This document shows positions 1 through 8,230 of a DNA stretch of 64,000 bases, piece after piece (the first letter of the stretch is position 1; each line of letters begins with the position of its first letter). Position numbers and translations under genes: made by a program. A model generated the notes under the pieces. That model saw only the letters and a program-made list of their open reading frames with translations. It searched no databases and was not told the DNA's origin. Source of the stretch: Ferrimonas marina (GTDB lineage Bacteria > Pseudomonadota > Gammaproteobacteria > Enterobacterales > Shewanellaceae); assembly GCF_900129905.1 (NCBI RefSeq), contig NZ_FQXG01000001.1, positions 186,001 to 250,000 of the forward strand, in the 5' to 3' direction.

Positions 1-59
1 ATAAACAGGATGGGCTGACGCACCGCCTTGGGCACGAGTTGAGAAAAATCTTGGGACAT
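1..59 (-). CDS. hisB: HisB (histidinol-phosphatase / imidazoleglycerol-phosphate dehydratase), first 19 codons only
   Basis: Only the N-terminus is in the window; the gene runs off the left edge. The ATG at 59-57 overlaps the hisC stop codon as ATGA, so translation is probably coupled. The visible peptide MSQDFSQLVPKAVRQPILF ends where the known family reads (L)FIDRDGTL, the HAD-phosphatase start of bifunctional HisB. Identity rests on this fit plus position directly after hisC in a G-D-C-B order, as in enteric and Shewanella his operons. Whether the protein is the bifunctional form cannot be verified here. Confidence 0.75.
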   Translation of the reverse strand, partial: MSQDFSQLVPKAVRQPILF

Positions 60-1198
60 CAGAGGGTCTCCTTGCGCGCTTTGGCGAGAATTCGGGCGGT
101 ATCACGATCAATGGGTTGCTGAGACTGGGCCTTGGCATTGAGCTCCCGGCTGGCACTCTTCAGTGCGGTTTCAACCTGGGCCAGTTCGCTGTCGCTGCCG
201 ATGCTGATGCGCAGCCAGTCACCCAGTTGCGGGTTGCTGTAGGCCCGAATGAGCAGGCCTTGTGCCACCAGGGCATCGTACAGGGCGCGGGCGTGATCAA
301 TCTTGAACAGGATGAAGTTAGCTTTGGAGGGCAGCACCCGGCGCACACCCGGGTAGCAAGAGAGTCGCAGCGCCAGGGCATCGCGGCGGGCGTTGAGCTG
401 GGCCACCTGGGTCTGCATCCGCTTTAATCCCTCAGGACTCAAGGCCTCCAGTGCCAGTTGGGCCACCGGCTCCGGCACCGGGTAGGGCGCAATCACCTTT
501 TCCAGGGTCTCGATCACCGCCCGGTTAGCCAGGACAAAGCCGCAGCGGGCACCGGCCAGGGCGAAGGCCTTGGATAGGGTGCGCAGCACCACCAGGTTGG
601 GACAACGGTCGATGGCCTTGGCCAGGGTCTGCTGCGGGCAGAACTCGATGTAGGCCTCGTCCACCACCAGCAGGCTGTTGGGCAGTTGGCCCGCCAAGGT
701 TTCCAGTTGCTCCGGCGCCAGCACGGTGCCGCTGGGGTTGTTGGGGTTGCAGACAAACACCAGCTTGCTGTCCTGGCAGCGCTGGGCAAAATCATCCGGC
801 AGCTGGTACTCGCCTTGCCAGTCGAGGATCTCGCAGTCCACCGCGTTGGTGGCGGCACTGATGGCGTACATGCCATAGCTGGGGCCGCAGCTGCTTACCT
901 TGTCCTGACCCGGACGGCAAAAGGCCCGAAACAGCAGATCGATCCCCTCGTCGGCACCGCGGGTGATCAGCACCTGCTCTTCTGCCACCTCGGCGTAGTT
1001 GGCGTAGGCGCTGCGCAGGCGCGGCGGTTGGCAGTCGGGGTAGCGATTCACCCCAACCACGGTGCTGTTGTTCCAGGGGGATTCGTTGGCGTTGAGCCAG
1101 ACGGTGCCACCGCTGACCTCTCGACGCGCCGAGGCGTAGGGGACCAGGGCGGCGATCTCCGGACGGACCAGGCGGTCTACCAGTTGCTTAGGGGTCAT
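59..1198 (-). CDS. hisC: Histidinol-phosphate aminotransferase
   Basis: 379 residues, a normal family length. It is a PLP-dependent fold-type I aminotransferase converting imidazole-acetol phosphate and glutamate to histidinol phosphate in the cytoplasm. Visible family motifs are NPNNPSG, VVDEAYIEF (the Asp that contacts the PLP ring) and TLSKAFALAGARCGF, which holds the Schiff-base lysine. The ATG overlaps the hisD stop by four bases and its own stop overlaps the hisB ATG, so hisDCB form a translationally coupled run. The last roughly 30 residues (after RELNAKAQ) extend beyond the E. coli-like core and look like a polar tail of no obvious function. Confidence 0.96.
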   Translation of the reverse strand: MTPKQLVDRLVRPEIAALVPYASARREVSGGTVWLNANESPWNNSTVVGVNRYPDCQPPRLRSAYANYAEVAEEQVLITRGADEGIDLLFRAFCRPGQDKVSSCGPSYGMYAISAATNAVDCEILDWQGEYQLPDDFAQRCQDSKLVFVCNPNNPSGTVLAPEQLETLAGQLPNSLLVVDEAYIEFCPQQTLAKAIDRCPNLVVLRTLSKAFALAGARCGFVLANRAVIETLEKVIAPYPVPEPVAQLALEALSPEGLKRMQTQVAQLNARRDALALRLSCYPGVRRVLPSKANFILFKIDHARALYDALVAQGLLIRAYSNPQLGDWLRISIGSDSELAQVETALKSASRELNAKAQSQQPIDRDTARILAKARKETL

Positions 1199-2490
1199 CC
1201 TTGGTTCTCCTGCAGTCGAATGGCAACGGCGTTGGCGTGGGCCTGCAGCCCTTCGGCGTCGGCCAGGGTGATCACGGTGCGGCCCAGGCCATCCAGGCCT
1301 TCCCGACTCAGTTCTTGCACGGTGTAGCGGCGCTGGAAGTCCGCCAGAGAAAGGCTGGAAACGGTGCGTGCTGCGCCGTAGGTGGGCAGTACGTGGTTGG
1401 TGCCGCTGGCATAGTCTCCCACTGATTCCGGGGTCCAGGGGCCGAGGAAGATGGAGCCGGCGGCGCGCAGTTGCGGCAGCAGGGCTCGGGGATCGGCAGT
1501 TTGCACAATAAGGTGCTCCGGCGCGTAGGCGTTGCTGATGGCGCAGGCCTCGGCCAGATCCTGTGCCAGCAGGGTGCGGCTTTGGCTCAGGGCTACCCGG
1601 GCGATCTCAGCGCGGGGCAGCTCGGCCAGTTGCGCCTCCACCTGCTCGGCCACCCGCTGGGCCAGTTCAGCGCTGTCGGTCACCAGGATCACCTGGGAGT
1701 CCTCACCGTGCTCGGCTTGGGACAGCAGATCGGCGGCAACAAAGGCCGGGTTGGCCTGGCCATCGGCGATCACCAACACCTCGGAGGGGCCGGCGGGCAT
1801 GTCGATGGCGGTGCCTTGCTGACTGACCTGGGTCTTGGCCTCGGTGACGAAGCGATTGCCCGGGCCGTAGATCTTGTCCACTTTAGGCACGGTCTCGGTA
1901 CCGTAGGCCAGTGCGGCCACGGCCTGGGCGCCACCGATGGTGAAGATGGTATCAATACCACACTGGTCAGCGGCGTAGAGGATGGCGTCGTTTACCGGCG
2001 GCGGCGTCACCATCACCCGGGTCTGGCAGCCGGCGATCTGGGCGGGCAGGGCCAGCATCAGCACGGTGCTAATGAGTGGCGCGCTGCCACCTGGGACATA
2101 GAGCCCCACCTTCTCGATCGCCTCGCTGCGCAGTTCACATACCACCCCGGGAGCCACCTCCTGGCGCAGCGATTGCGGCTGCTGGGCCTGGTGGAAGCGG
2201 CGGATGTTGTCGATGGCTTGGTCAATGGCGGCTTTCAGCTCTGGCGAGAGGCGCTCGGCGGCACTGGCCATCTCTGCCGGCCCCAGGGCCCAGTCGCTGC
2301 CCAGCTCCCGGCGGTCAAAGGCCTGGGTCAGCTCGGCCAGGGCTTGATCACCGCCCTGTTTCACCTGGGCCAGGATCTCAGCCACCTTGCTGCCCAGTGC
2401 CTCGTCGGTGACGATGTCGGAGCGGGTCAGGGCGGCTTGGCGCTCGCTGTCGGAAAGGGCGTTCCAATCCAGGGTGGTCATCAAGGTCAT
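1195..2490 (-). CDS. hisD: Histidinol dehydrogenase
   Basis: 431 residues. Zn-dependent NAD+ enzyme that carries out the last two oxidations of histidine synthesis, histidinol to histidine. The sequence tracks E. coli HisD along its whole length: VGLYVPGGSAPLISTVLM, the GPGNRFVTEAK segment, DMPAGPSEVLVIAD, LLSQAEHG (with the conserved Gln/His of the active site) and YAPEHL. It starts three bases after the hisG stop. A second ATG lies three codons in, but the first has the GGGG-type ribosome site at the right distance, so the longer form is kept. It overlaps hisC by ATGA. Confidence 0.97.
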   Translation of the reverse strand: MTLMTTLDWNALSDSERQAALTRSDIVTDEALGSKVAEILAQVKQGGDQALAELTQAFDRRELGSDWALGPAEMASAAERLSPELKAAIDQAIDNIRRFHQAQQPQSLRQEVAPGVVCELRSEAIEKVGLYVPGGSAPLISTVLMLALPAQIAGCQTRVMVTPPPVNDAILYAADQCGIDTIFTIGGAQAVAALAYGTETVPKVDKIYGPGNRFVTEAKTQVSQQGTAIDMPAGPSEVLVIADGQANPAFVAADLLSQAEHGEDSQVILVTDSAELAQRVAEQVEAQLAELPRAEIARVALSQSRTLLAQDLAEACAISNAYAPEHLIVQTADPRALLPQLRAAGSIFLGPWTPESVGDYASGTNHVLPTYGAARTVSSLSLADFQRRYTVQELSREGLDGLGRTVITLADAEGLQAHANAVAIRLQENQG

Positions 2491-2493
2491 GGT

Positions 2494-3390
2494 TTACCCC
2501 AGCATCTTCTCAATCGGCATCACCAGGATGGAGCTGGCACCCAGGGCCTTGAGCTCTTCCATGGTGTCCCAGAACAGGTTTTCGCTACTGACCGAGTGCA
2601 GCGCCACCCGGCCCTGGTCATCGGCCAGCGGCAGGATGGTGGGGCGCTCAGCACCGGGCAGCAGGGCGATGATCGCTTCCACCTGGTCCTTGGGGGCGTG
2701 CAGCATGATGTACTTGGATTCCTTGGCCTGGATAACGCCGTTGATGCGCACCTGCAGTTTGTCGATGAGGGATTGCTGCTCCTCGCTTAGGCCGCGGGTG
2801 CCCTGGATCAGGGTGGCCTTGGAGCGGAAGATCACCTCCACCTCTTTGAGGCCATTGGCCTCCAGGGTGGCACCGGTGGAGACCAGATCGCAGATGGCGT
2901 CGGCCAGGCCGGCACGGGGGGCGACCTCCACTGACCCTTTGAGCATCACGGTAGAGCAGTCGACCCCTTTCTCCTTGAGGAAGCGTTGAGTCAGGTAGGG
3001 GTAGGTGGTGGCCAGGCGGCAATTTTGCAGCGAGTCCGGGGCGGCGTAATCAAACTCTTCAGGGACGGCCAGGGAGAGGCGGCAGCCGCCAAAATCCATC
3101 CGTCGTACCACGCTGTACTCGGCCTTGTCGCCCTTAGCCTCGCGCTCCAGACGCTCCTCCTCCAGTACGTTCTCGCCGACAAAGCCCAGGTCGACCACGC
3201 CATCCATCACCAGGCCAGGGATGTCGTCATCCCGCACCCGCAGGATATCGATGGGCATGTTCTCAACGTGGCTGATCAGCCGTTGTTCACGCAGGTTGAG
3301 CTTCATGCCACAAGCTTTAAGCAGCGCCTGGGTTTCGGTAGAGAGTCGACCGGACTTTTGGATTGCGATTCTAAGTCTTTGAGAAGTCAT
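2494..3390 (-). CDS. hisG: ATP phosphoribosyltransferase (long form)
   Basis: 298 residues, the long HisG form that has its own C-terminal regulatory domain and needs no HisZ. It catalyses the committed step, joining ATP and PRPP, and is normally feedback-inhibited by histidine through the C-terminal ACT-like domain (roughly the last 75 residues, ending in VMPIEKMLG). The N-terminus [12 protein letters not shown] is the family start. It is the first structural gene of the operon, preceded by the leader peptide hisL and an attenuator, so expression should follow charged tRNA-His supply. Confidence 0.97.
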   Translation of the reverse strand: MTSQRLRIAIQKSGRLSTETQALLKACGMKLNLREQRLISHVENMPIDILRVRDDDIPGLVMDGVVDLGFVGENVLEEERLEREAKGDKAEYSVVRRMDFGGCRLSLAVPEEFDYAAPDSLQNCRLATTYPYLTQRFLKEKGVDCSTVMLKGSVEVAPRAGLADAICDLVSTGATLEANGLKEVEVIFRSKATLIQGTRGLSEEQQSLIDKLQVRINGVIQAKESKYIMLHAPKDQVEAIIALLPGAERPTILPLADDQGRVALHSVSSENLFWDTMEELKALGASSILVMPIEKMLG

Positions 3391-3417
3391 GATTACTAGT
3401 TCCTTTAATGCCTAAAA

Positions 3418-3450
3418 CGAAAAACCCCCGGCGCTTGGGCCAGGGGTTTT
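3418..3450 (-). terminator. his attenuator (rho-independent terminator)
   Basis: Read on the minus strand, AAAACCCCTGGC and GCCGGGGGTTTTT form a strong hairpin followed by a T-run, between the leader peptide hisL and hisG. This is the expected terminator arm of a histidine attenuation system: stalling at the His codons of hisL would favour an antiterminator. The competing hairpin (minus strand around 3455-3512) is GC-rich but I did not fold it. Confidence 0.85.
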
Positions 3451-3513
3451 GTCTTCTCTTGACTCGAACCACTGGCGGCGCCGTTACGGCAGCCACCAGC
3501 GATGTCGCAGGGG

Positions 3514-3567
3514 CTACCGCGTCACATGATGGTGGTGATGGTGAAAAGCGCCGCTGCGAATGATCAT
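3514..3567 (-). CDS. hisL: his operon leader peptide with six consecutive His codons
   Basis: A 17-codon ORF on the minus strand reads MIIRSGAFHHHHHHVTR and then stops (TAG). An AGGAAG ribosome-binding sequence lies about 10 bases before the ATG. Six tandem CAC/CAT codons are followed downstream by the attenuator hairpin and hisG, the classic arrangement for transcription attenuation by histidyl-tRNA. E. coli HisL has seven His codons in 16 residues, so this is a little shorter in the His run. The function is inferred from architecture, which is close to diagnostic. Confidence 0.93.
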   Translation of the reverse strand: MIIRSGAFHHHHHHVTR

Positions 3568-3761
3568 CGTGGTTGGTCTTCCTAATCTGATTGGTTATGC
3601 ATCTGTATGCTTGGGTTTAACGCTAATACAGAGCGTCAGTCATTGCAACCGCTCATTTACGACATTTTTGTCACAACGCTGACAGGGGATCTTTCTGCCT
3701 ATCGCCGCGGATCCCCCTGCCATCTATGGCATAATGCGCGGGCATTTTGTTTGGAAACCCC
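3568..3761. promoter_or_regulatory. Divergent promoter region between hisL and yoaA
   Basis: This region must hold the his promoter (minus) and the yoaA promoter (plus). For yoaA an extended -10 of the form TG-G-CATAAT is visible at 3727-3735, giving a leader of about 20 bases; no convincing -35 accompanies it. For his I see only a weak candidate (TTGCAA and TATTAG with short spacing on the minus strand near 3615-3645). No operator for a known repressor was recognised. Confidence 0.45.
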
Positions 3762-5672
3762 ATGAGTCGATTAGAAAAAGAGGTGGCGCTGGCGCTATCG
3801 GAGCAGGGCCTGCTGGGGCAAGGGGTGGTGGGCTTCCGCCCCCGGGCTGTGCAACAACAGCTGGCCGCCGCGATTGCCCGCAACATTGACCAACGGGCAA
3901 CCCTGGTGGCGGAGGCGGGTACTGGCATCGGTAAGACCTTTGCGTACCTTATTCCCGCCCTGCTCAGTGGTCGCAAAGCGGTGATCAGCACCGGCAGTAA
4001 AAATCTGCAAGATCAGCTCTTTTTCAAAGATCTTCCCGCCATTTTGTCGCTACTTTCCATGCCGCCTAAGGTGGCGCTGCTAAAGGGGCGGGCCAACTAC
4101 CTGTGCCATTACCACCTGGGACGTCGGCTGGCGGATCTGCCTCAGGATCCGGAACTGGTTGATCACCTGATGCGCATCCGCGCCTGGGCCAACGGCTCCA
4201 TCAGCGGTGACTTCGCCGAGCTCAACTCGGTGCCTGAGGGCAGCGCCGCACTGGCGATGGCCGGCTCCACCAACGAAAACTGCCTGGGCAAGAAATGCCC
4301 GGAATATGACCGATGCTGCCTGCATCGGGCCCGGGCCAAGGCGGCCGACGCAGATCTGGTGGTGATCAACCATCACCTGTTCTTCGCCGACATGGCCCTG
4401 AAGGAAACCGGGTTTGGTGAGATCCTGCCCAGCGCCCAGCTGTTCGTATTCGATGAGGCTCACCAGTTGCCGGACGTGGCGTTAAGCCACTTTGCCGAAA
4501 GCTTGTCCAGTCGACAGCTCAAGGACATCAGCCGGGAGATGAGCCGGGCATACCACACCACGCTGCGGGATTGCCGCCAACTGCATAGTGCCGCCCAGCG
4601 CCTGGACGCGGCCTGTGCCGATCTCTACGAGCTGTTGGAACAAATCGGCAGCACCGACTGGGTTCAGCTGCTGCAAGCACCGGCGGTGAATACCCATCTG
4701 GCCCAGCTGCATGAGGCGTTGGCCTTTGCCCAGCGGGTGGCACAAAGCCAGCTCAGTCGGGACGAGATGCTGGATAACGTATTCGAGCGTATTGCGCCGC
4801 TACTCGACCGGCTGGACCGCTTTCGTCAGCCTACGGGGCAGTCCATGACCCTGGAGCTTCACCGCGGTCACTTTGTGCTGCGGTCCTGCCCGCTGTCGGT
4901 GGCAGAGAAGTGCCAGCAGTTTTACCAGGGCTATCCCGCCAGCTGGCTGTTTACCTCGGCTACCTTGACGGTGGCGGGGCAGTTCGCCCATTTCTGCCAG
5001 CAGATGGGGATCGACAACGCCGAGGAGTTGGCGCTGGATTCCCCCTTTGATTATCCCAACCAGGCCCTGTTGTGCGTGCCTCGCTACCTGCCGGAGCCCA
5101 ACCGGGTTGAGGTGAGTAACGCCCTGGCCCAGGTGGCGCAGCAGTTGGTGGAGGCCGCCGATGGCCGCACCTTCCTGCTGTTTACCAGCTACCGGGTGAT
5201 GCACGAGGTGGGGGCGCTACTGTCCCGCCGGTTGAGCCAGCCAATCCTGGTGCAGGGGATGGGCTCTAAGCGGACCTTGCTGGATAAGTTCCAGCGTTTG
5301 GGCAACGCGGTGTTGCTGGGCACCGCCAGCTTTTGGGAGGGGGTGGATGTTCGAGGCCGAGCCCTTTCCTGTATACTGATCGACAAATTGCCCTTTGTTT
5401 CTCCTGACGATCCCCTGGTGAAAGCCCGCTCCGACGCCGCCCTGGCGCGGGGGGCGGATCCCTTTGCCGAGGTGCAGATCCCCCAGGCGGTGATCGCGTT
5501 GAAACAGGGTGCCGGTCGATTGATCCGGGGCGAACAGGACAGAGGGGTGCTGGTGATCTGCGATCCCCGTCTGGTACACCGCCATTATGGCCGTACCTTC
5601 CTGTCCAGCTTGCCGCCGATGCGGCGAACCCGGGATCTCGACCAGGCCCTGACCCTTTTGAGAGAGATTTGA
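3762..5672 (+). CDS. yoaA: YoaA/DinG-family ATP-dependent DNA helicase (iron-sulfur, XPD-like)
   Basis: 636 residues from the ATG at 3762. An in-frame TTG at 3747 would add five codons, but GGA at 3753-3755 sits correctly for the ATG. The protein is colinear with E. coli YoaA: Walker A AEAGTGIGKT near residue 50-60, the cysteines of the XPD-type 4Fe-4S domain (NYLC..., then NCLGKKCPEYDRCC), VVVNHHLFFADMALKE-like segment, the DEAH box in VFDEAHQLPD, and C-terminal motifs VI-like GAGRLIRG. YoaA is known to act with DNA polymerase III chi in repair of stalled replication. Its stop overlaps the tsaB start (TGATG), the same pairing as in E. coli. Confidence 0.93.
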   Translation: MSRLEKEVALALSEQGLLGQGVVGFRPRAVQQQLAAAIARNIDQRATLVAEAGTGIGKTFAYLIPALLSGRKAVISTGSKNLQDQLFFKDLPAILSLLSMPPKVALLKGRANYLCHYHLGRRLADLPQDPELVDHLMRIRAWANGSISGDFAELNSVPEGSAALAMAGSTNENCLGKKCPEYDRCCLHRARAKAADADLVVINHHLFFADMALKETGFGEILPSAQLFVFDEAHQLPDVALSHFAESLSSRQLKDISREMSRAYHTTLRDCRQLHSAAQRLDAACADLYELLEQIGSTDWVQLLQAPAVNTHLAQLHEALAFAQRVAQSQLSRDEMLDNVFERIAPLLDRLDRFRQPTGQSMTLELHRGHFVLRSCPLSVAEKCQQFYQGYPASWLFTSATLTVAGQFAHFCQQMGIDNAEELALDSPFDYPNQALLCVPRYLPEPNRVEVSNALAQVAQQLVEAADGRTFLLFTSYRVMHEVGALLSRRLSQPILVQGMGSKRTLLDKFQRLGNAVLLGTASFWEGVDVRGRALSCILIDKLPFVSPDDPLVKARSDAALARGADPFAEVQIPQAVIALKQGAGRLIRGEQDRGVLVICDPRLVHRHYGRTFLSSLPPMRRTRDLDQALTLLREI

Positions 5673-6364
5673 TGTCCAACACCATCCTGATTATCGATAC
5701 CGCCACCGAAAACTGCTCCGCTGCGCTGCACCATGAGGGCAAGACCTACGCCCAGGTTGAAGAAGCGCCGAGAGAGCACAGCCAGAAGATCTTGCCCATG
5801 GTGGACGATCTGTTGGCGCAGGCGGGTTTAACGCTGAACCAGGTGAGCGCCATCGGCTTTGGCCGAGGGCCGGGCAGCTTTACCGGGATCCGCATCGGTA
5901 CGGCGATGATGCAGGGACTGTCGTTGGGTGCCGACCTGCCGGTGCTGCCCATCTCCAACTTGGCCGCCATGGCCCAGGGGGCGATTGACCTGGGTGCCAA
6001 AGAGGTGATGGCGGCCATCGACGCCCGGATGGGAGAGGTGTATCTTGGTCATTTCGTGGCCAAAGATGGTCTGGCGACGCTGGTGGGCGAGGAGCGGGTA
6101 CTCAAGCCGCAAGACGCTATGGCCCAATGGCAGCTGCAAGGCGATGCCGTGGTGGCAGTGGGGACCGGCTTTGAGACCTACCCTGAACTGCTGGCGGATG
6201 AACGCCTCGAGTTCGATGCACGATGCCGACTGCCCACCGCGCAGATGATGCTGCCGCTGGCCCAGGCGATGTGGCAAGCCGGTGAGGCCCTGCCGCTGGA
6301 GCAGGTAGAGCCTGTTTACCTGCGTAACGAGGTGGCCTGGAAGAAGCTGCCGGGTCGGGAATGA
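5672..6364 (+). CDS. tsaB: TsaB, tRNA t6A threonylcarbamoyladenosine biosynthesis factor
   Basis: 230 residues. TsaB is the pseudo-enzyme partner of TsaD that, with TsaE and TsaC-made threonylcarbamoyl-AMP, modifies A37 of ANN-decoding tRNAs. The N-terminal ASKHA ATPase-like fold is visible as ILIIDTATENCSAAL, EAPREHSQKILPMV and GFGRGPGSFTGIRIG. The start is the ATG at 5672 that overlaps the yoaA stop; an upstream TTG is unlikely. Ends in the usual PVYLRNEVAWKKLPG tail. Essential in most bacteria, so this block is core genome. Confidence 0.96.
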   Translation: MSNTILIIDTATENCSAALHHEGKTYAQVEEAPREHSQKILPMVDDLLAQAGLTLNQVSAIGFGRGPGSFTGIRIGTAMMQGLSLGADLPVLPISNLAAMAQGAIDLGAKEVMAAIDARMGEVYLGHFVAKDGLATLVGEERVLKPQDAMAQWQLQGDAVVAVGTGFETYPELLADERLEFDARCRLPTAQMMLPLAQAMWQAGEALPLEQVEPVYLRNEVAWKKLPGRE

Positions 6365-6393
6365 TCCCCCGGTAAACCAAGGAAACAAAACTG

Positions 6394-6675
6394 ATGCAGC
6401 CGATTGGATGGAGCCCGGTTAATCCCGGGGAGCACAAACCGGTTAAGAGCGATGCCAACGGCGAGCGGGTTAAGCTGGATGCGCTGGCGCCAGTCAGTGG
6501 CACCTCGTTGGTGGTGCCCAAGGACTCCCAGGGCTGGGAGGCCTGGCATAATGGCCGTGACCGCTTGCATCAAGACCGCCCCTTCCACCCCGGCCTGGCC
6601 CAGTACCAGGCCATTGCCGACGACGGTTTGCGCAACCAGCTGCAGCGCATGGTGGGCGTCGACCTCTACGTCTAG
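6394..6675 (+). CDS. Small conserved-looking protein of unknown function
   Basis: 93 residues, soluble, rich in Trp, His, Pro and Asp, with no signal peptide or membrane segment and no family I recognise. A good AAGGAAAC ribosome site lies before the ATG, and the gene is 29 bases after tsaB on the same strand, so it is probably cotranscribed with yoaA-tsaB. Downstream an inverted repeat (CGGGCAC at 6683-6689, GTGCCCG at 6696-6702) could end the transcript, though it lacks a T-run. In E. coli this position holds the lipoprotein yeaY, which this is not. Confidence 0.7.
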   Translation: MQPIGWSPVNPGEHKPVKSDANGERVKLDALAPVSGTSLVVPKDSQGWEAWHNGRDRLHQDRPFHPGLAQYQAIADDGLRNQLQRMVGVDLYV

Positions 6676-7069
6676 GCCAGTTCGGGCACCAGGGTGTGCC
6701 CGCTGAACCTGGCTTCCTCATCCAGCTTTACCTCCTTTTGCCCTGCGGCGCTAGCTAGTCTTGACCGATGCACTCTCTGGTTCACTCTTTCATTACGCCT
6801 AAGCGACTGTTTGTGCTTGCCGATTATCCAAGCGTTCGGTCGATGCATCTCACTTCTCGGTGACGTTGGCAGTCAAAGCCTGTGAGCTGGCTCTCATTGC
6901 CGACAACATCCACCACCGACTCTCTTCTCTTCGGCGCGATAATGCTTATAATCCACCAAAAGCAACGAATCGTAGCCTAAAAGGGTCTTTGGTGCGTTTC
7001 GGTTGCGTGGTGCTGACCTGTTGCTGCTGCATTGAGCAGCCGCAAGATGGAAGTTGAGGAGACTGCACT
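6676..7069. promoter_or_regulatory. 394-base gap with a probable promoter for the small-gene run
   Basis: No convincing gene lies here; short ORFs in it lack ribosome sites and family signals. A perfect TATAAT is at 6947-6952, preceded by TGCT, about 118 bases upstream of the first small gene (ATG at 7070). No good -35 matches it. The roughly 110-base leader that this implies contains TGCTGCTGCATTGAGCAGC, a small inverted repeat (around 7022-7040) that may shape the leader. I see no riboswitch family I can name. Confidence 0.45.
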
Positions 7070-7204
7070 ATGACCTGGATTACTCGGTGGTTTGCCGACC
7101 TTAGCGGCCTCCGGTGGCGACCGAAACCCCGGGTCGGCTATCGACCTGCAACAAGGTGTGAAGGCTGCGACGTGCGCATTCGCACTGGCAACAGCGCCAA
7201 ATAG
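7070..7204 (+). CDS. Small basic Cys-containing protein, unknown
   Basis: 44 residues, starting MTWITRWFADLSGLRWRPK and ending TGNSAK, with a CEGC pair near residues 30-33. A near-ideal ribosome site (GAGGAG about seven bases before the ATG) is the main reason to call it; it is too short for ordinary ORF calling. The N-terminus is amphipathic with three Trp, the rest strongly basic. It is first in a five-gene run of small unknown ORFs. CXXC could bind metal or form a disulfide; this is speculation. Confidence 0.5.
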   Translation: MTWITRWFADLSGLRWRPKPRVGYRPATRCEGCDVRIRTGNSAK

Positions 7205-7262
7205 GCCAAAGCAACTGACGATTACCCATGGGACCAAGGAGGGCCCGGGATACGAGAACCTG

Positions 7263-7499
7263 ATGATGAGAAACGAAACGCAACAGCCATCCTCACCGCC
7301 AAGGCAAGCGGCCTTTCGCCTTGAGACAGCAGAGCCCATGCCAGTGCAAGGCCAGGCAAAGGGTAAACCGATCCGCCTGGTGTCGGTCGCGGCGCCCGCT
7401 CGAGCAGCAACGCCTGCGAATATCGAGCAGCAGATGAAAGCGGCGCACTGGATGCTGAGTCAGCTAGCCGAGCCTGTTGAGAGGAGCATAGGTCGATGA
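7263..7499 (+). CDS. Small hypothetical protein
   Basis: 78 residues from the tandem ATGATG at 7263. The frame stays open upstream to 7092, but the upstream part overlaps the small gene at 7070-7204 in another frame and reads like non-coding. The ribosome site is weak (GAG about nine bases upstream); a better AAGGAGG lies near 7231 but too far away, so the start is uncertain. Polar, Gln/Pro/Ala-rich, cytoplasmic by appearance, no known domain. Its stop overlaps the next start (ATGA), which supports it being translated. Confidence 0.5.
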   Translation: MMRNETQQPSSPPRQAAFRLETAEPMPVQGQAKGKPIRLVSVAAPARAATPANIEQQMKAAHWMLSQLAEPVERSIGR

Positions 7500-7816
7500 A
7501 GCCCTATTTGCTCTTTCCGGCGATGCTTGCTGTTGCCTTGTTGAACCCGGCGTTAGCCAGTGAAGGGACGATGCCCCTTAGCACCGGGCAACCGATGGGT
7601 TCATTGTCCAGCGAGCGGGACAACTGCTACAGCACAGCGCCTCAGTACAACCTGGGCACTCAAGGGGCACTGGGATTGACGGTTGCCGCCGGTGCGGCAG
7701 GGGCCTGGCCCCTGGTGGCGGCGGGAGCCCTGGTTACCGGTGTGATGGCGCGGGACAACAAACAGCAATGGGATCAATGCCACAGCCGAATGACCGCAGA
7801 TCCTGCCGGTTCGTAA
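7496..7816 (+). CDS. Exported small protein with a glycine/alanine-rich hydrophobic stretch
   Basis: 106 residues. A clear Sec signal peptide (KPYLLFPAMLAVALLNPALAS) is followed by a mature part with one hydrophobic Gly/Ala segment (LGLTVAAGAAGAWPLVAAGALVTGVMA, about residues 58-84) resembling glycine-zipper segments of outer-membrane lipoprotein-like proteins, and two Cys (one in DNCY, one in DQCH). It starts in ATGA overlap with the preceding gene, after a GAGGAG ribosome site. No family recognised. An envelope role is inferred from the signal peptide. Confidence 0.65.
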   Translation: MKPYLLFPAMLAVALLNPALASEGTMPLSTGQPMGSLSSERDNCYSTAPQYNLGTQGALGLTVAAGAAGAWPLVAAGALVTGVMARDNKQQWDQCHSRMTADPAGS

Positions 7817-7846
7817 CGACCAGTGGCAATGCAGAGGAGAAAGAGG

Positions 7847-8230
7847 ATGTTCAAGCTTGTTCATATCGCCGCCCCGGCCTCGGCCCTAGTACTAGTGCTG
7901 GGCTGCCAAGCGGAGATTGAGATGGCACCCAGTGCCCTGGATCTGACCTGCAATAACGAGCAGTCCTTCCTGGATCTCCAGGTACAGCAAGGCGGCCTCA
8001 GCTACCATGCAGGGATCCTGGGAAAGCCCGGCACCAACAGCCAAAGCACCATCGCCACGGTACGTCGATATCAGGATGGTTGGTCCTATTACACTGCCGA
8101 GCAAGCAGGGCGCTCACAGCGCTTTCATGTCACCACGGGGCGGGTCAGCCACAGCGAACTGATTGATGGTGTCGAGGGGACGTCTTCGGTGTTTCTCTGC
8201 ACCCGCTCGGTTAAGGGGTTGGCAGGATGA
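7847..8230 (+). CDS. Small lipoprotein, unknown
   Basis: 127 residues from the ATG at 7847, which has AGGAGAAAGAGG just upstream; the frame is open earlier to 7823 but the upstream ATG/ATG pair lacks a site. The signal ends in a lipobox VLGC (Cys at residue 20), so a lipid-anchored envelope protein is expected; Gln at +2 predicts the outer membrane under the usual rule. Two further Cys (LTCNN and FLCTR) could form a disulfide. The mature part has beta-rich segments (SYHAGILGKPGTNSQSTIA). Overlaps the next gene by ATGA. Confidence 0.7.
   Translation: MFKLVHIAAPASALVLVLGCQAEIEMAPSALDLTCNNEQSFLDLQVQQGGLSYHAGILGKPGTNSQSTIATVRRYQDGWSYYTAEQAGRSQRFHVTTGRVSHSELIDGVEGTSSVFLCTRSVKGLAG

Noticed and set aside
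6683-6702. Inverted repeat CGGGCAC...GTGCCCG after the gene at 6394 as terminator
   Set aside because: No T-run follows; it may be a weak processing site, so it is not called.
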